40,475 nt of DNA from Betaproteobacteria bacterium (GTDB lineage Bacteria > Pseudomonadota > Gammaproteobacteria > Burkholderiales > SG8-39), in contig JAOUIL010000021.1 of NCBI GenBank assembly GCA_029883975.1, positions 1 through 40,475 of the forward strand. The letters are read 5' to 3'. Below the pieces are notes generated by a model. That model was not told where the DNA came from and made no database searches. It saw only the letters and a program-made list of their open reading frames with translations. Below are positions 29,008 through 37,924 of the stretch, in pieces. The position numbers and the translations under genes are program-made. Within the stretch, counting starts at the first letter, position 1, and each line of letters starts with the position of its first letter.

Positions 29008-30447
29008 ATGCTCCGCAGCACCAAGATCGTCGCCACGCTGGGGCCGGCCTCCAGCGATCCCGCGATCCTCGAGCGCATGGTGCGTGCCGGCGTGGACGTC
29101 GTGCGGCTCAATTTCTCGCACGGCACGGCGCAGGACCACGAGAAGCGCGCCGCGCTGGTCCGGGAGATCGGGCGCAAGATCGGCCGTACCGTCGCCATCA
29201 TGTGCGACCTGCAGGGCCCGAAGATCCGCATCGGCAAGTTCAAGGACGGCAGGATCACGCTCGAGACCGGTGCGCGCTTCACGCTGGATGCGGAGTGCGA
29301 GCTCGGTGACGCCGGGCGCGTTGGTCTGGACTACAAGGAGCTGCCGCGCGACGTCGACGAAGGCGCGGTGCTCCTGCTGGACGACGGCAAGATCGTGCTC
29401 GAGGTGACCGCCGTGCGCGGCGAAGAGGTGCAGACGAGAGTGCGCCACGGCGGCGTGCTCTCCGACAACAAGGGCATCAACCGCCAGGGCGGGGGGCTCA
29501 CCGCGGCCGCGCTCACGGCCAAGGACATGGAAGACATCCGCACCGCCGCGAAGCTGCACGCCGATTTCCTGGCGGTGTCGTTTCCCAAGTCGGGCGCCGA
29601 CATGTACATGGCGCGGGAACTCATGCGCGCGGCCGGCGGCAAGGCGATGCTGATCGCCAAGATCGAGCGCGCGGAAGCCGTCAAGCAGGACGCGCTGCTC
29701 AGCATCATGGGCGCCTGCGACGGCATCATGGTGGCGCGCGGCGACCTGGCGGTGGAGGTCGGCGACGCGGCGGTGCCGGCGCTGCAGAAACGCATGATCC
29801 GCCTGGCGCGCGAGCACAACAAGCTCACCATCACGGCGACGCAGATGATGGAGTCGATGATCTCCAGCCCCGTGCCGACGCGCGCCGAAGTGTCCGACGT
29901 GGCCAACGCGGTGCTCGACGGCACCGACGCCGTCATGCTCTCGGCCGAGTCGGCGAGCGGCAAGTTCCCGGTGCAGACCATCGAGGCCATGGACCGCATC
30001 TGCGTCGAGGCCGAGCAGACGCAGTCGATCAGCCTCGACCAGGATTTCCTCAACCGCGTGTTCTCGCGCGTCGACCAGTCGATCGCCATGGGGGCGCTGT
30101 TCACCGCCTTCCATCTGAAGGTGAAGGCGATCGCCGCGCTCACCGAGTCGGGCGCCACCGCGCTGTGGATGTCGCGCCTGAACTGCGGCGTGCCGATCTA
30201 CGCGCTCACCTCGCAGACCTCGACGCGCTACCGCTGCGCGCTGTTCCGCGACGTCTATCCGCTCATGGTCAAGTACGTCGGCCACGACCGCGAGGAGCTG
30301 CTGCAGGAGGCCGAGAAGGTGCTGGTCGAGAACGGCGTGGTGAAGCAGGGCGACCTGATCGTGCTCACCATCGGCGAGCCGATCGGCAAGGCGGGCGGCA
30401 CCAACACGATGAAGATCGTGCGGGTAGGCGAGCACCTCGAGGCCTAG
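29008..30447 (+). CDS. pyk: Pyruvate kinase
   Basis: A 479-residue pyruvate kinase, converting phosphoenolpyruvate and ADP to pyruvate and ATP. The N-terminus RSTKIVATLGPASSDP, VRLNFSHG, the active-site strand KIERAEAVKQD, GIMVARGDLAVEVG, and TATQMMESMISSPVPTRAE are all present, with a complete C-terminal regulatory domain. The ATG at 29008 follows a good extended -10 without a ribosome binding site. It is placed after cbbK in the same direction, so it may be read both from the cbb promoter and its own. Its stop shares the CTAG tetranucleotide with the convergent membrane-protein gene. Confidence 0.96.
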   Translation: MLRSTKIVATLGPASSDPAILERMVRAGVDVVRLNFSHGTAQDHEKRAALVREIGRKIGRTVAIMCDLQGPKIRIGKFKDGRITLETGARFTLDAECELGDAGRVGLDYKELPRDVDEGAVLLLDDGKIVLEVTAVRGEEVQTRVRHGGVLSDNKGINRQGGGLTAAALTAKDMEDIRTAAKLHADFLAVSFPKSGADMYMARELMRAAGGKAMLIAKIERAEAVKQDALLSIMGACDGIMVARGDLAVEVGDAAVPALQKRMIRLAREHNKLTITATQMMESMISSPVPTRAEVSDVANAVLDGTDAVMLSAESASGKFPVQTIEAMDRICVEAEQTQSISLDQDFLNRVFSRVDQSIAMGALFTAFHLKVKAIAALTESGATALWMSRLNCGVPIYALTSQTSTRYRCALFRDVYPLMVKYVGHDREELLQEAEKVLVENGVVKQGDLIVLTIGEPIGKAGGTNTMKIVRVGEHLEA

Positions 30448-31076
30448 GCGCGCGGCGGCAGGTAGCGCTGGTCGGAGTAGGTCAGCAGCCACCGCGGCCG
30501 GAACGCGACGAAGATCGCAGCCAGGCCGCCCGTGAGGAACGCCTCTCCCCAGGCGATGAGCCAGCCGGCAGTGAGCAACGGCAGCTCGCTGCCTGGCGCC
30601 GCGCGCTGCAGCCAGGCGACGTGCAACGCCGCGGCGAGGGCGCAGGCGAGCGCCGTGCCGGCGAAGGCCCGTCCGAGGATGTAGACGAAGAGGTGTTTCG
30701 GCAGCCAGCGCCGCACGGCCATCCCGATGGCGAGCGCCAGCGTGGCGGGAACTGCGCCGCTCCAGACAGCAAGCTCGAGGGCGCGTGCAGGCCCGGCGCC
30801 ACCGAGCCAGACGCCTGCCGCCGCGAGGAATACGGTGACAGTCGCCAGCGGCCAGCCGAACATCAGCACGAGCAGGCAGGCGCCGGAGAGGATCACGGGC
30901 AGGCCCGCGGGCAGCCTGGACTGCGCGGCCCAGGCGAGCGCAACCATGACGAGCGCCGCGACCCACGGCTCGCGCAGTTCGCGCGAGCGCAGCACGCCCC
31001 AGGGCTGGAAGGCGAGCGCCGCCAGGGTGGCCGCCACGACCGCGGCGATCTCCAGCGCCACGTCGCCCTGAATCAA
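30444..31076 (-). CDS. ECF-type membrane protein (COG3235-like, CbiM superfamily)
   Basis: The 210-residue protein has about six hydrophobic helices. Segments such as LPKHLFVYILGRAFAG, WLIAWGEAFLTGG and AIFVAFRPRW resemble a family usually annotated as energy-coupling-factor ABC transporter permease (CbiM-like S component). No ATPase or T component is adjacent, so it may work alone or with unlinked partners; the transported ligand is unknown. The start is uncertain: TTG at 31076, or the in-frame GTG at 31061. A TATAAT at 31106-31101 on this strand supplies a likely promoter. The gene faces the cupin gene divergently and converges on pyk, sharing a CTAG stop. Confidence 0.62.
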   Translation of the reverse strand: MIQGDVALEIAAVVAATLAALAFQPWGVLRSRELREPWVAALVMVALAWAAQSRLPAGLPVILSGACLLVLMFGWPLATVTVFLAAAGVWLGGAGPARALELAVWSGAVPATLALAIGMAVRRWLPKHLFVYILGRAFAGTALACALAAALHVAWLQRAAPGSELPLLTAGWLIAWGEAFLTGGLAAIFVAFRPRWLLTYSDQRYLPPRA

Positions 31077-31100
31077 CTCTTGACGCGCATTGCCCGCGCG

Positions 31101-31106
31101 ATTATA
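31101..31106 (-). promoter_or_regulatory. Promoter -10 (TATAAT) for the ECF-type membrane gene
   Basis: TATAAT on the leftward strand, 24 bases before the TTG start, lies in the 41-base gap shared with the divergent cupin gene. No clear -35 was identified. The short leader contains a five-codon open frame (ATG at 31090) whose stop overlaps the TTG, possibly by chance. Confidence 0.45.
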
Positions 31107-31117
31107 GGTGAGGCGCG

Positions 31118-31570
31118 ATGAGCGGCGTGACCCCCAAGGCGACGAACCATGCGGCCCTGCCGCCGCTCGCGTCGCGCTTCGTGGACGTGGCGGCGCTTCC
31201 CTGGGAGCAAACGCGCTTCCCGGGCGTGCGGCAGAAGATCCTGGTCGTGGACCGCGACAGCGGCGTGGCCACGGCGCTCATCCACATGGCGCCCGGCGCG
31301 AAGCTGCCCGACCACGAGCACGTGCTGCTCGAGCAGACCTACGTGCTCGAGGGCAGCCTGGTGTGCGCCGAGGGCGAGTGCAAGGCGGGCGAATTCGTCT
31401 GGCGTCCGGCGGGCAGCCGCCACGAGGCCTGGGGCGGCCCGCAGGGCGGGCTGATGCTCGCCATGTTCCAGGTCGCCAACCGCTTCTTCGATCCCGACGG
31501 CCGCGAGACCGACGTCAGCGGCCAGGACTGGGAAGCGGCCTGGGGCAAGGCGCTGTTCCGCGAAGCGTAA
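31118..31570 (+). CDS. Cupin-domain protein, ChrR-like
   Basis: The 150-residue protein is a single small beta-barrel cupin. The first cupin motif is LPDHEHVLLEQTYVLEGSL, with two histidines and a glutamate available as metal ligands; the second is GEFVWRPAGSRHEAWG with a further histidine. Proteins of this type (ChrR C-terminal-like cupins, small dioxygenases and isomerases) bind zinc, iron or manganese. No zinc-binding anti-sigma domain is present, so an anti-sigma role is unlikely. The substrate is unknown. The start at ATG 31118 is preceded by AGGTGAGG. A strong hairpin directly follows the stop. Confidence 0.8.
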   Translation: MSGVTPKATNHAALPPLASRFVDVAALPWEQTRFPGVRQKILVVDRDSGVATALIHMAPGAKLPDHEHVLLEQTYVLEGSLVCAEGECKAGEFVWRPAGSRHEAWGGPQGGLMLAMFQVANRFFDPDGRETDVSGQDWEAAWGKALFREA

Positions 31571-31574
31571 GAAA

Positions 31575-31598
31575 AGGCGGGCGCCGCGGCGCCCGCCT
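31575..31598. terminator. Bidirectional terminator between cupin and binding-protein genes
   Basis: AGGCGGGCGCC (31575-31585) pairs perfectly with 31588-31598, a very stable 10-11 bp GC stem with a tiny loop. Rightward it is followed by GTGTTTGG, leftward by TTTCTTACG, the latter a good tail. It separates two convergent genes and probably ends both. Confidence 0.78.
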
Positions 31599-31619
31599 GT
31601 GTTTGGCGCAGTCTTCCAG

Positions 31620-32795
31620 TTACTTGCCGAGGATCGCCCCGAAGCGCTTCCACTCCTTGCCGTCGAAGCGGATCAGCTGCTCCGACTCGATCGGCGCGAA
31701 GTCCGTCGCGCTCGTGTTGATGCGGATGCCGGGCAGCAGCGTCTCCGGACGGAAGTTCTTCAGGTTGGCCGCCTGTTTCATGATGTTGGCGCGCGACAGG
31801 TCGTTTCCGGCCTGCTTGAGCACCTGGTGCATGGTCTGCGCGACCGTGTAGCCGTAGATGTTCGACGCGTCCGCGAGGTTGCCGTCCGGATAGTACTTGC
31901 CCATGAACGCCTTCCATTCGTTCACCGACGCGTCGTTCTTCCACTGTTCGTCGAGCGGATCCTTGATGTACTGCGTCGAGATCAGGCCGACTGCCTTCTC
32001 GAGGCCCGCGGGCTTGAGCACCGAGCCGATGGAGGCCGAGACGTTGTTGAGGTAGTGCGTCGGCTTCCAGCCGCTGTCGTAGGCCTTGCGGATGGCCTGC
32101 GCGGCGAACTTGGGCGTGGTGATGTTGAAGAACGTATCCGCGCCCGAGGCCTGCAGCTGCACCATCTGCGAGTCGACTGTCGGGTCGGCCACCTCATAGG
32201 AGACCTCCTTGACGATCATGCTGACCTTGTCGCCCAGACCGTCCTTGAAGCCCTTGAGGTAGTCCTTGCCGTAGTCGTCGTTCTGGTACAGCACGCCGAT
32301 CTTCGCCTTGGGGTTGTTCTTCAGGATGTGCTCGGCGTAGATGCGCCCCTCGGTCTGGTAGTTCGGCTGCCAGCCCATGGTCCACGGATAACTCTTCGGG
32401 TCGTTCCACTTGGTCGCGCCGGTGGCGACGAACAGGTGCGGCACCTTCTTCGCGTTCATGTACTTGTGGATCGCGCTGTTGGGCGGTGTGCCGAGCGATT
32501 GGAAGATCAGCAGCACCTGGTCCTGCTCGACGAGCCGGCGCGCCATCTCCACGGTCTTCGGCGGGCTGTAGCCGTCGTCGTACGAGATCCACTCGACCAT
32601 GCGGCCGTTGATGCCGCCCTTCTCGTTCACCATCTTCCAGTAGGCGCCGATCGTCTTGCCGATGGTGCCGTAGGCCGAGGCCGGCCCGCTGTAGGGATTG
32701 GTGTTGCCGATCTTGATGGTCTTCTGCGCCAGGGCCGTCGGCGACGCGAGCGCGGCGGCCAGCAGGGCGGCGATCGATACGTACTTCATCTTCAT
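31620..32795 (-). CDS. Branched-chain-amino-acid-type ABC transporter periplasmic binding protein
   Basis: This 391-residue protein is the periplasmic receptor of the importer encoded upstream. It has a signal peptide (MKMKYVSIAALLAAALAS, cleavage probably after ALA) and a type I binding fold: TIKIGNTNPYSGPASAYGTI at the mature start, SYDDGYSPPKTVEMARRL, and IGVLYQNDDYGKDYLKGF. The ATG at 32795 follows GGAGGAGGAGG, which overlaps the livM stop. Although named for branched-chain amino acids, many relatives in this group bind aromatic or short-chain acids; the ligand is open. It is the last gene of the leftward operon and ends at the bidirectional terminator. Confidence 0.92.
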   Translation of the reverse strand: MKMKYVSIAALLAAALASPTALAQKTIKIGNTNPYSGPASAYGTIGKTIGAYWKMVNEKGGINGRMVEWISYDDGYSPPKTVEMARRLVEQDQVLLIFQSLGTPPNSAIHKYMNAKKVPHLFVATGATKWNDPKSYPWTMGWQPNYQTEGRIYAEHILKNNPKAKIGVLYQNDDYGKDYLKGFKDGLGDKVSMIVKEVSYEVADPTVDSQMVQLQASGADTFFNITTPKFAAQAIRKAYDSGWKPTHYLNNVSASIGSVLKPAGLEKAVGLISTQYIKDPLDEQWKNDASVNEWKAFMGKYYPDGNLADASNIYGYTVAQTMHQVLKQAGNDLSRANIMKQAANLKNFRPETLLPGIRINTSATDFAPIESEQLIRFDGKEWKRFGAILGK

Positions 32796-32810
32796 GGCTG
32801 CCTCCTCCTC

Positions 32811-33782
32811 CTAGGGTTTAGCTGCTTGATTCTGCGCCTTCCGCGTCAGCCGCGCTACGGCCATGCGCACGGCGCCTGCGATTCCCATCGGCATCACGTA
32901 CACGAAGCCGAGCAGGAATATGCCGAAGATCGCCCACGGGGCGGCCTTCGAGATGGCATCGGCGATGTTGGGCACGAACTGGATGAACAGCGCCCCGTAG
33001 ATCGCCCCGCTGATCGAGGCGAGCCCGCCGATCACGACGCCGACCAGGAGCATGATCGACACGAAGATGTTGAAGCTGTCGGGCGCCACGAACTGGATGG
33101 CGATGGCGCCGAGCGCGCCCGCGATGCCGGTGTACATGGCCGAGATGCCGAACGTCATGGACTTCACCATGGCGGTGTGGATCCCCATCGCCTCGGCGGC
33201 AATGTGCTGGTCGCGGATCGCGACCATGGCGTGCCCCATGCGCCCGCGCAGGATGTTCCAGGCGAGCACGAACATCAGCACCGTGATCGCCAGCGTGAAG
33301 AAGTACAGCCACTGATCGGGATTGAGCGGCAGCCCGAAGGGCGCGTCGGGCTTGAGCAGCACGATGCCCTGCACCCCGCCCGTCCATTGCTCCAGGTGGT
33401 GGTACTTGAGCAGCGCGGGCAGCGACACGGCGAGCGCGAAGGTGGCGAGCGCGAGATACAGGCCCTCCAGGCGCAGCGCGGGCAATCCGAACAGGAACCC
33501 GGCGATCAGGCACACGACGGCCGCCGCGGGAATCGTGGCCCAGTAGGGCACCCCGTACTGGTCCATGAGGATCGCCGCGGTGTAGGCGCCGATGGCATAG
33601 AACGCGCCGTGGCCGAGCGAGATCTGGCCGTTGTAGCCGGTGAGCATGTTCAGGCCGAGCAGCGCGATCGCGTACACCAGCGCCAGCGTGAACTGGAAGG
33701 TGCGGTAGTTGCTGACGACGAAGGGCAGCATGCAGGCGGCGAGCAGCACCAGCGCGACGACGATCATCTGGCGGCGGCTCAT
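32811..33782 (-). CDS. ABC transporter permease, LivM family
   Basis: One of the two membrane subunits of the importer, 323 residues with about ten hydrophobic helices. LivM hallmarks are GYNGQISLGHGAFYAIGAY, LEGLYLALATFALA, and RMGHAMVAIRDQHIAAEAMG, the cytoplasmic loop that touches the ATPase. It starts at ATG 33782, overlapping the livH stop as ATGA, and ends at a TAG that lies within the ribosome binding site of the binding-protein gene. The basic C-terminal tail (RLTRKAQNQAAKP) is normal. Confidence 0.93.
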   Translation of the reverse strand: MSRRQMIVVALVLLAACMLPFVVSNYRTFQFTLALVYAIALLGLNMLTGYNGQISLGHGAFYAIGAYTAAILMDQYGVPYWATIPAAAVVCLIAGFLFGLPALRLEGLYLALATFALAVSLPALLKYHHLEQWTGGVQGIVLLKPDAPFGLPLNPDQWLYFFTLAITVLMFVLAWNILRGRMGHAMVAIRDQHIAAEAMGIHTAMVKSMTFGISAMYTGIAGALGAIAIQFVAPDSFNIFVSIMLLVGVVIGGLASISGAIYGALFIQFVPNIADAISKAAPWAIFGIFLLGFVYVMPMGIAGAVRMAVARLTRKAQNQAAKP

Positions 33783-34648
33783 ACGCGCGTCACCAGGACC
33801 TTGCCGAAGAAGCCCGAGGGCTTCACGACCAGCACGCCGATGATGAGCACCAGCGCCACCGCGAGCTTGAGCTCGTTGCCGATGACGAACGCGCCGAGCA
33901 GGTTCTCCAGCACGCCCACCAGGAAACCGCCGAACACGGCGCCGGCCGGATTGTCGATGCCGCCGACCAGCGCCGCGGCGAACGCATAGAGCAGCACGCC
34001 GCCCATCATGTTGGGATCGAGGAACACGATCGGCGCCACCATCATGCCGGCGACGCCGCCGACCGCGGCGGCCAGGCCCCAGCCGAGCGCCAGCATCCAG
34101 CCCACGCGGATGCCGACCAGCCGCGCCGAATCGGGATTCTGCGCGGCGGCGCGCATGGCGAGGCCGAGCGGCGTATAGCGGAAGAAGAGAAAGAGGAGCA
34201 GCAGCACCACCAGCGTCACGCCGATCGCCCCGCCCTGGTGCGAGGTGACGTATTGGCCGAAGATCGGCTCCGCGGGGAAGGGGCTCGGGAAGCTCTTGAT
34301 GGTGTAGCTGTAGATCCAGCCCGTGACGCTGTTCAGGATGACGAGCAGCGCGATGAACACCACGACCACGGCCAGCACCGGGGCGTTCTCCACCGGGCGG
34401 ATGATGACGCGCTCGATCACCACGCCGAGCACGAAGGCGAGCACGACGGTGAGCAGGAAAGCGGGCCAGTAGGGCATGCCGGCGTTGATCAGGCTCCAGG
34501 CGAGGTAGGTGGCGAACATCGCCATCTCGCCCTGGGCGAAGTTCACCAGGTGCGTCGCCTGGTAGATCATCACGAGCGCGAGCGCGAGGCTCGCGTAGAT
34601 CCCCCCGGTGGCGAGGCCGGCGAGCACCTGGTGCAGGAGTTCTTGCAT
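33779..34648 (-). CDS. ABC transporter permease, LivH family
   Basis: The 289-residue second membrane subunit, with about eight hydrophobic helices. Typical segments are GLATGGIYASLALALVMIYQ at the N-terminus, HLVNFAQGEMAMFATY, the coupling-loop stretch MRAAAQNPDSARLVGI, and AAALVGGIDNPAGAVFGG. Start ATG 34648 follows GAGGGAG. It lies 12 bases after livF and overlaps livM by four bases. Together with LivM it forms the inner-membrane channel of the importer. Confidence 0.93.
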   Translation of the reverse strand: MQELLHQVLAGLATGGIYASLALALVMIYQATHLVNFAQGEMAMFATYLAWSLINAGMPYWPAFLLTVVLAFVLGVVIERVIIRPVENAPVLAVVVVFIALLVILNSVTGWIYSYTIKSFPSPFPAEPIFGQYVTSHQGGAIGVTLVVLLLLFLFFRYTPLGLAMRAAAQNPDSARLVGIRVGWMLALGWGLAAAVGGVAGMMVAPIVFLDPNMMGGVLLYAFAAALVGGIDNPAGAVFGGFLVGVLENLLGAFVIGNELKLAVALVLIIGVLVVKPSGFFGKVLVTRV

Positions 34649-34660
34649 CCCGTGTCTCCC

Positions 34661-35373
34661 TCAGTACCCCAGGTACGAGCGCCGCACGGCGTCGTTGCTC
34701 TTGATCTCGCCGGTGGTGCCCGATAGCACCACGCGCCCGGTCTCGATCAGATACGCGTGGTCGGCGAGCTCGAGCGCCATCGCCGCATTCTGCTCCACCA
34801 CCAGCATGCTCACCTTCTCCTTCGCGTTCACGGTGCGCAGGATCTCGAACAGCTCGCGCACGATCAGCGGCGCGAGGCCGAACGAGGGCTCGTCGAGCAG
34901 CATCAGGCGCGGCCGCAGCATCAGCGCGCGCGACACCGCGAGCATCTGCTGCTCGCCGCCCGAAAGCGTGCCGGCCTGCTGCGTGTGGCGCTCCTTCAGC
35001 CGCGGGAAGTAGCCGTAGACGCGCTCCAGGTCGGCCTCGACCGCGCCGCGGTCCCTGCGCGTGTAGGCGCCCAGGCGCAGGTTCTCCTCGGTGGTCAGGT
35101 TGACGAACGTGCCGCGCCCGTCGGGCACGTGGGCGATGCCCTTTCTCACGATGTCCTCGGGCGCCTTGCCGTCGATGCGCTCGCCCGAAAAGCGCACCTG
35201 CCCTTGAGTCTTCACCATGCCGCACAGCGCCCGGAGGGTCGTGGTCTTGCCCGCGCCGTTCGCGCCGAGCAGCGTCGTGATCGTGCCTTCGTCCATGGCG
35301 AAATCGATGCCGTGCAGCACCCGCGTCAGGCCGTAGGAGGCATGCAGTCCGCTGACCTGCAGCAGCGCCGCCA

Positions 35374-35374
<1 letters not shown>
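34661..35374 (-). CDS. ABC transporter ATP-binding protein, LivF family
   Basis: A 237-residue ATPase. Walker A GANGAGKTT is near residues 37-45, the signature LSGGEQQML in the middle, Walker B LMLLDEPSFGLAP after it, and VVEQNAAMAL carries the switch region. The short length and the GIAHVPDGRGTF stretch are typical of LivF. The ATG at 35374 overlaps the livG stop by one base (TGATG), so the two ATPases are coupled. It energises import at the cytoplasmic face as a heterodimer with LivG. Confidence 0.94.
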
Positions 35375-36135
<761 letters not shown>

Positions 36136-36224
36136 CGCCTTTGCAGCAATCGGGTCGATTGCTCCCTCCTCCGTTTGGAACTGCCTCGCGGCGCCTCGCC
36201 GGGCGCTATTGCAACTTGTGTCGG

Positions 36225-36237
36225 ATTGTCGGACGAT
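36225..36237. promoter_or_regulatory. Candidate operator for the second FCD/GntR regulator (GTCGGAC core)
   Basis: ATTGTC-G-GACGAT is a 13-bp palindrome with one mismatch pair. It fits the T-N-GT-N3-AC-N-A pattern of FadR-subfamily operators. It lies in the 127-base gap between the livG operon and the regulator, with TTGTGT upstream and TATCTT downstream as weak rightward promoter elements flanking it. A further TCGGA half-site starts at 36221. Binding is inferred. Confidence 0.55.
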
Positions 36238-36262
36238 ATCTTCGAATCAGTCAAGAAAAGAG

Positions 36263-37045
36263 ATGACCGAGCTCGCCGAGAAGTTCCGGCGCATCAGTCC
36301 GACGCCGGCCTATCAGCTCGTGGCGGAAGCCATCGAGCGGCGCATCCTCTCGGGCGGCATCCGGCCCGGAGAGCCGATCGGCACCGAAGCGGAGCTCGTC
36401 AAGCAGTTCGGCGTCAACCGCTCCACGGTGCGCGAGGGCATCCGGCTGCTGGAGCACGACGGCATCATCCAGCGCCAGCCCAACCGGCGGCTCGCGGTCG
36501 CGCTGCCGCACTACGAGCGCCTGGCCACGCGCACCACGCGCGCGCTGGTCCTGCACGAGGCCACCTTCCGCGAGCTCTACGAGGCCGGCATGGCGCTGCA
36601 GCTCGCCACGATCGAGGGCGCAACGCAGCGCGCCACGCCCGAGCTCATCGACGCCATGCAGGAGAACATCGATCGCACCGAAAAGGTCCTGGACGACCCC
36701 GCGGCGGTCGCCGAGCTGGACGCCGAGTTCCATGCCCTGATCGGCCAGGCCTCGGCCAATCGCGTGCTGCAGCTGGCGCGCGAGCCCTCGGACCTGCTCG
36801 TGCGCCCGACGACCGAGCTCGTGCTGCGCAAGAGCAAGGTCGGCGCCGCGCGCCTGCTGCACGCGCACCGCATGCTGCTCGACGCCATCCGCCGCAAGGA
36901 CGCCGCGTTCGGGCGGCTGTGGGCGCGGCGCCACATCGACGACTGGCGCAAGGGCTTCGAGCGCGCCGGCAACGACCTTGACCAGCCGATCGACCGCATC
37001 TACCTCGGCGCCTCCGCGAAGGCGCGCACCGCCGCGCCCGCCTGA
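36263..37045 (+). CDS. GntR-family transcriptional regulator, FCD subfamily
   Basis: A 260-residue regulator with a GntR winged helix in the first ~75 residues (GEPIGTEAELVKQFGVNRST, then VREGIRLLEHDGIIQ) and an FCD domain. Possible metal or effector ligands are the Asp and His of DAEFHALIGQA, His in LHAHRMLLDAI and His in RRHIDDW. The ATG at 36263 follows AAAAGAG. It lies between the importer operon and the isomerase-enolase set, so it probably controls both uptake and breakdown of one compound. The palindromic GTCGGAC 28 bases upstream of the start is a likely operator. Effector unknown. Confidence 0.9.
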   Translation: MTELAEKFRRISPTPAYQLVAEAIERRILSGGIRPGEPIGTEAELVKQFGVNRSTVREGIRLLEHDGIIQRQPNRRLAVALPHYERLATRTTRALVLHEATFRELYEAGMALQLATIEGATQRATPELIDAMQENIDRTEKVLDDPAAVAELDAEFHALIGQASANRVLQLAREPSDLLVRPTTELVLRKSKVGAARLLHAHRMLLDAIRRKDAAFGRLWARRHIDDWRKGFERAGNDLDQPIDRIYLGASAKARTAAPA

Positions 37046-37093
37046 GGCGGGCGGGCCCTCGACCGCGCGCCGCGCAACGGCGAGAATTCCCGC

Positions 37094-37924
37094 GTGCGCA
37101 TCGCGCTGTGCAACGAAGTCATCGCCCCCATGCCGTTCCCGCAGCAATGCGAGTACGCGGCCAAGCTCGGCTATGACGGCCTGGAGATCGCGCCCTACAC
37201 CCTGTCCGAGGAGCCGCAACGCCTGGGCAGCGCGCAGCTGGCCGCCGCGCGCGTGGCCGCCGAGGACGCGGGCATCGCCATCACCGGCCTGCACTGGCTG
37301 CTGATCAAGCCGACGGGGCTGTCGATCTCCACGCGCGACGATGCCGTGCGCCGCCGCACGCTGGAGGTGATGTTCGCGCTGGTCGAGCAGTGCGCCGAGC
37401 TCGGCGGCCGCTACCTGGTGCACGGCTCGCCGCACCAGCGCCGCATCGACCCGGGCGACACGCGCGCGGCGGCGCTTGCGCGCGCGCAGGAATGCTTCGC
37501 GGCCGTGGCCGAGCGCGCCGAGAAGGCGGGCGTCATGTACTGCATCGAGCCGCTCGCCTCCGAGCACACGCCGCTCATCAACACGCTGCGCGAGGCGGCG
37601 CTGATGGTGGAGGCGATCGGCAGCCGCGCGGTGCGCAGCATGCTCGATTGCAGCGCGGCGGGGCGCATGGAGTCGGCGCCGCTGCCCGCGCTCGTCGACC
37701 GCTGGCTGCCGAGCGGCATGATCGCGCACGTGCAGGTCAACGATCGCAACCGGCGCGGTCCCGGGCAGGGCGAGCTGCGCTTTGCGCCGCTGTTCGCGGC
37801 GCTCAAGCGCCACGGTTACGCGGGCGACGTCGCGGTGGAGCCCTTCGACTACGTGCCCGACGGGCCCGGGGCGGCCGCGCGGGCGATCGGCTACGTGCGG
37901 GGCATCCTCGAGGCGCTCGAATGA
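37094..37924 (+). CDS. TIM-barrel sugar phosphate isomerase/epimerase family protein
   Basis: The 276-residue protein belongs to the xylose-isomerase-like TIM-barrel family (AP-endonuclease 2 fold), which includes hydroxypyruvate isomerase, inosose dehydratase and sugar epimerases. Metal-site features are visible: CIEPLASEHTPL with the glutamate, the LDCSAAG strand, HVQVNDRNRRGPGQGE with a histidine and aspartate, and VAVEPFDY with the last glutamate. Translation starts at GTG 37094, without a strong ribosome binding site. It ends in an ATGA overlap with the GNAT gene. Its substrate is likely a sugar or sugar acid also handled by the enolase-superfamily enzyme. Confidence 0.85.
   Translation: MRIALCNEVIAPMPFPQQCEYAAKLGYDGLEIAPYTLSEEPQRLGSAQLAAARVAAEDAGIAITGLHWLLIKPTGLSISTRDDAVRRRTLEVMFALVEQCAELGGRYLVHGSPHQRRIDPGDTRAAALARAQECFAAVAERAEKAGVMYCIEPLASEHTPLINTLREAALMVEAIGSRAVRSMLDCSAAGRMESAPLPALVDRWLPSGMIAHVQVNDRNRRGPGQGELRFAPLFAALKRHGYAGDVAVEPFDYVPDGPGAAARAIGYVRGILEALE

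Noticed and set aside
31073-31090. Five-codon open frame before the ECF-type gene with its stop overlapping the TTG start
   Set aside because: Too short to distinguish from chance and no ribosome binding site was seen; only mentioned with the promoter.
31599-33989. 796-codon plus-strand open frame
   Set aside because: It is antisense to the binding-protein and LivM genes and its composition (Val, Arg, His, Gln rich) is that of a shadow frame.
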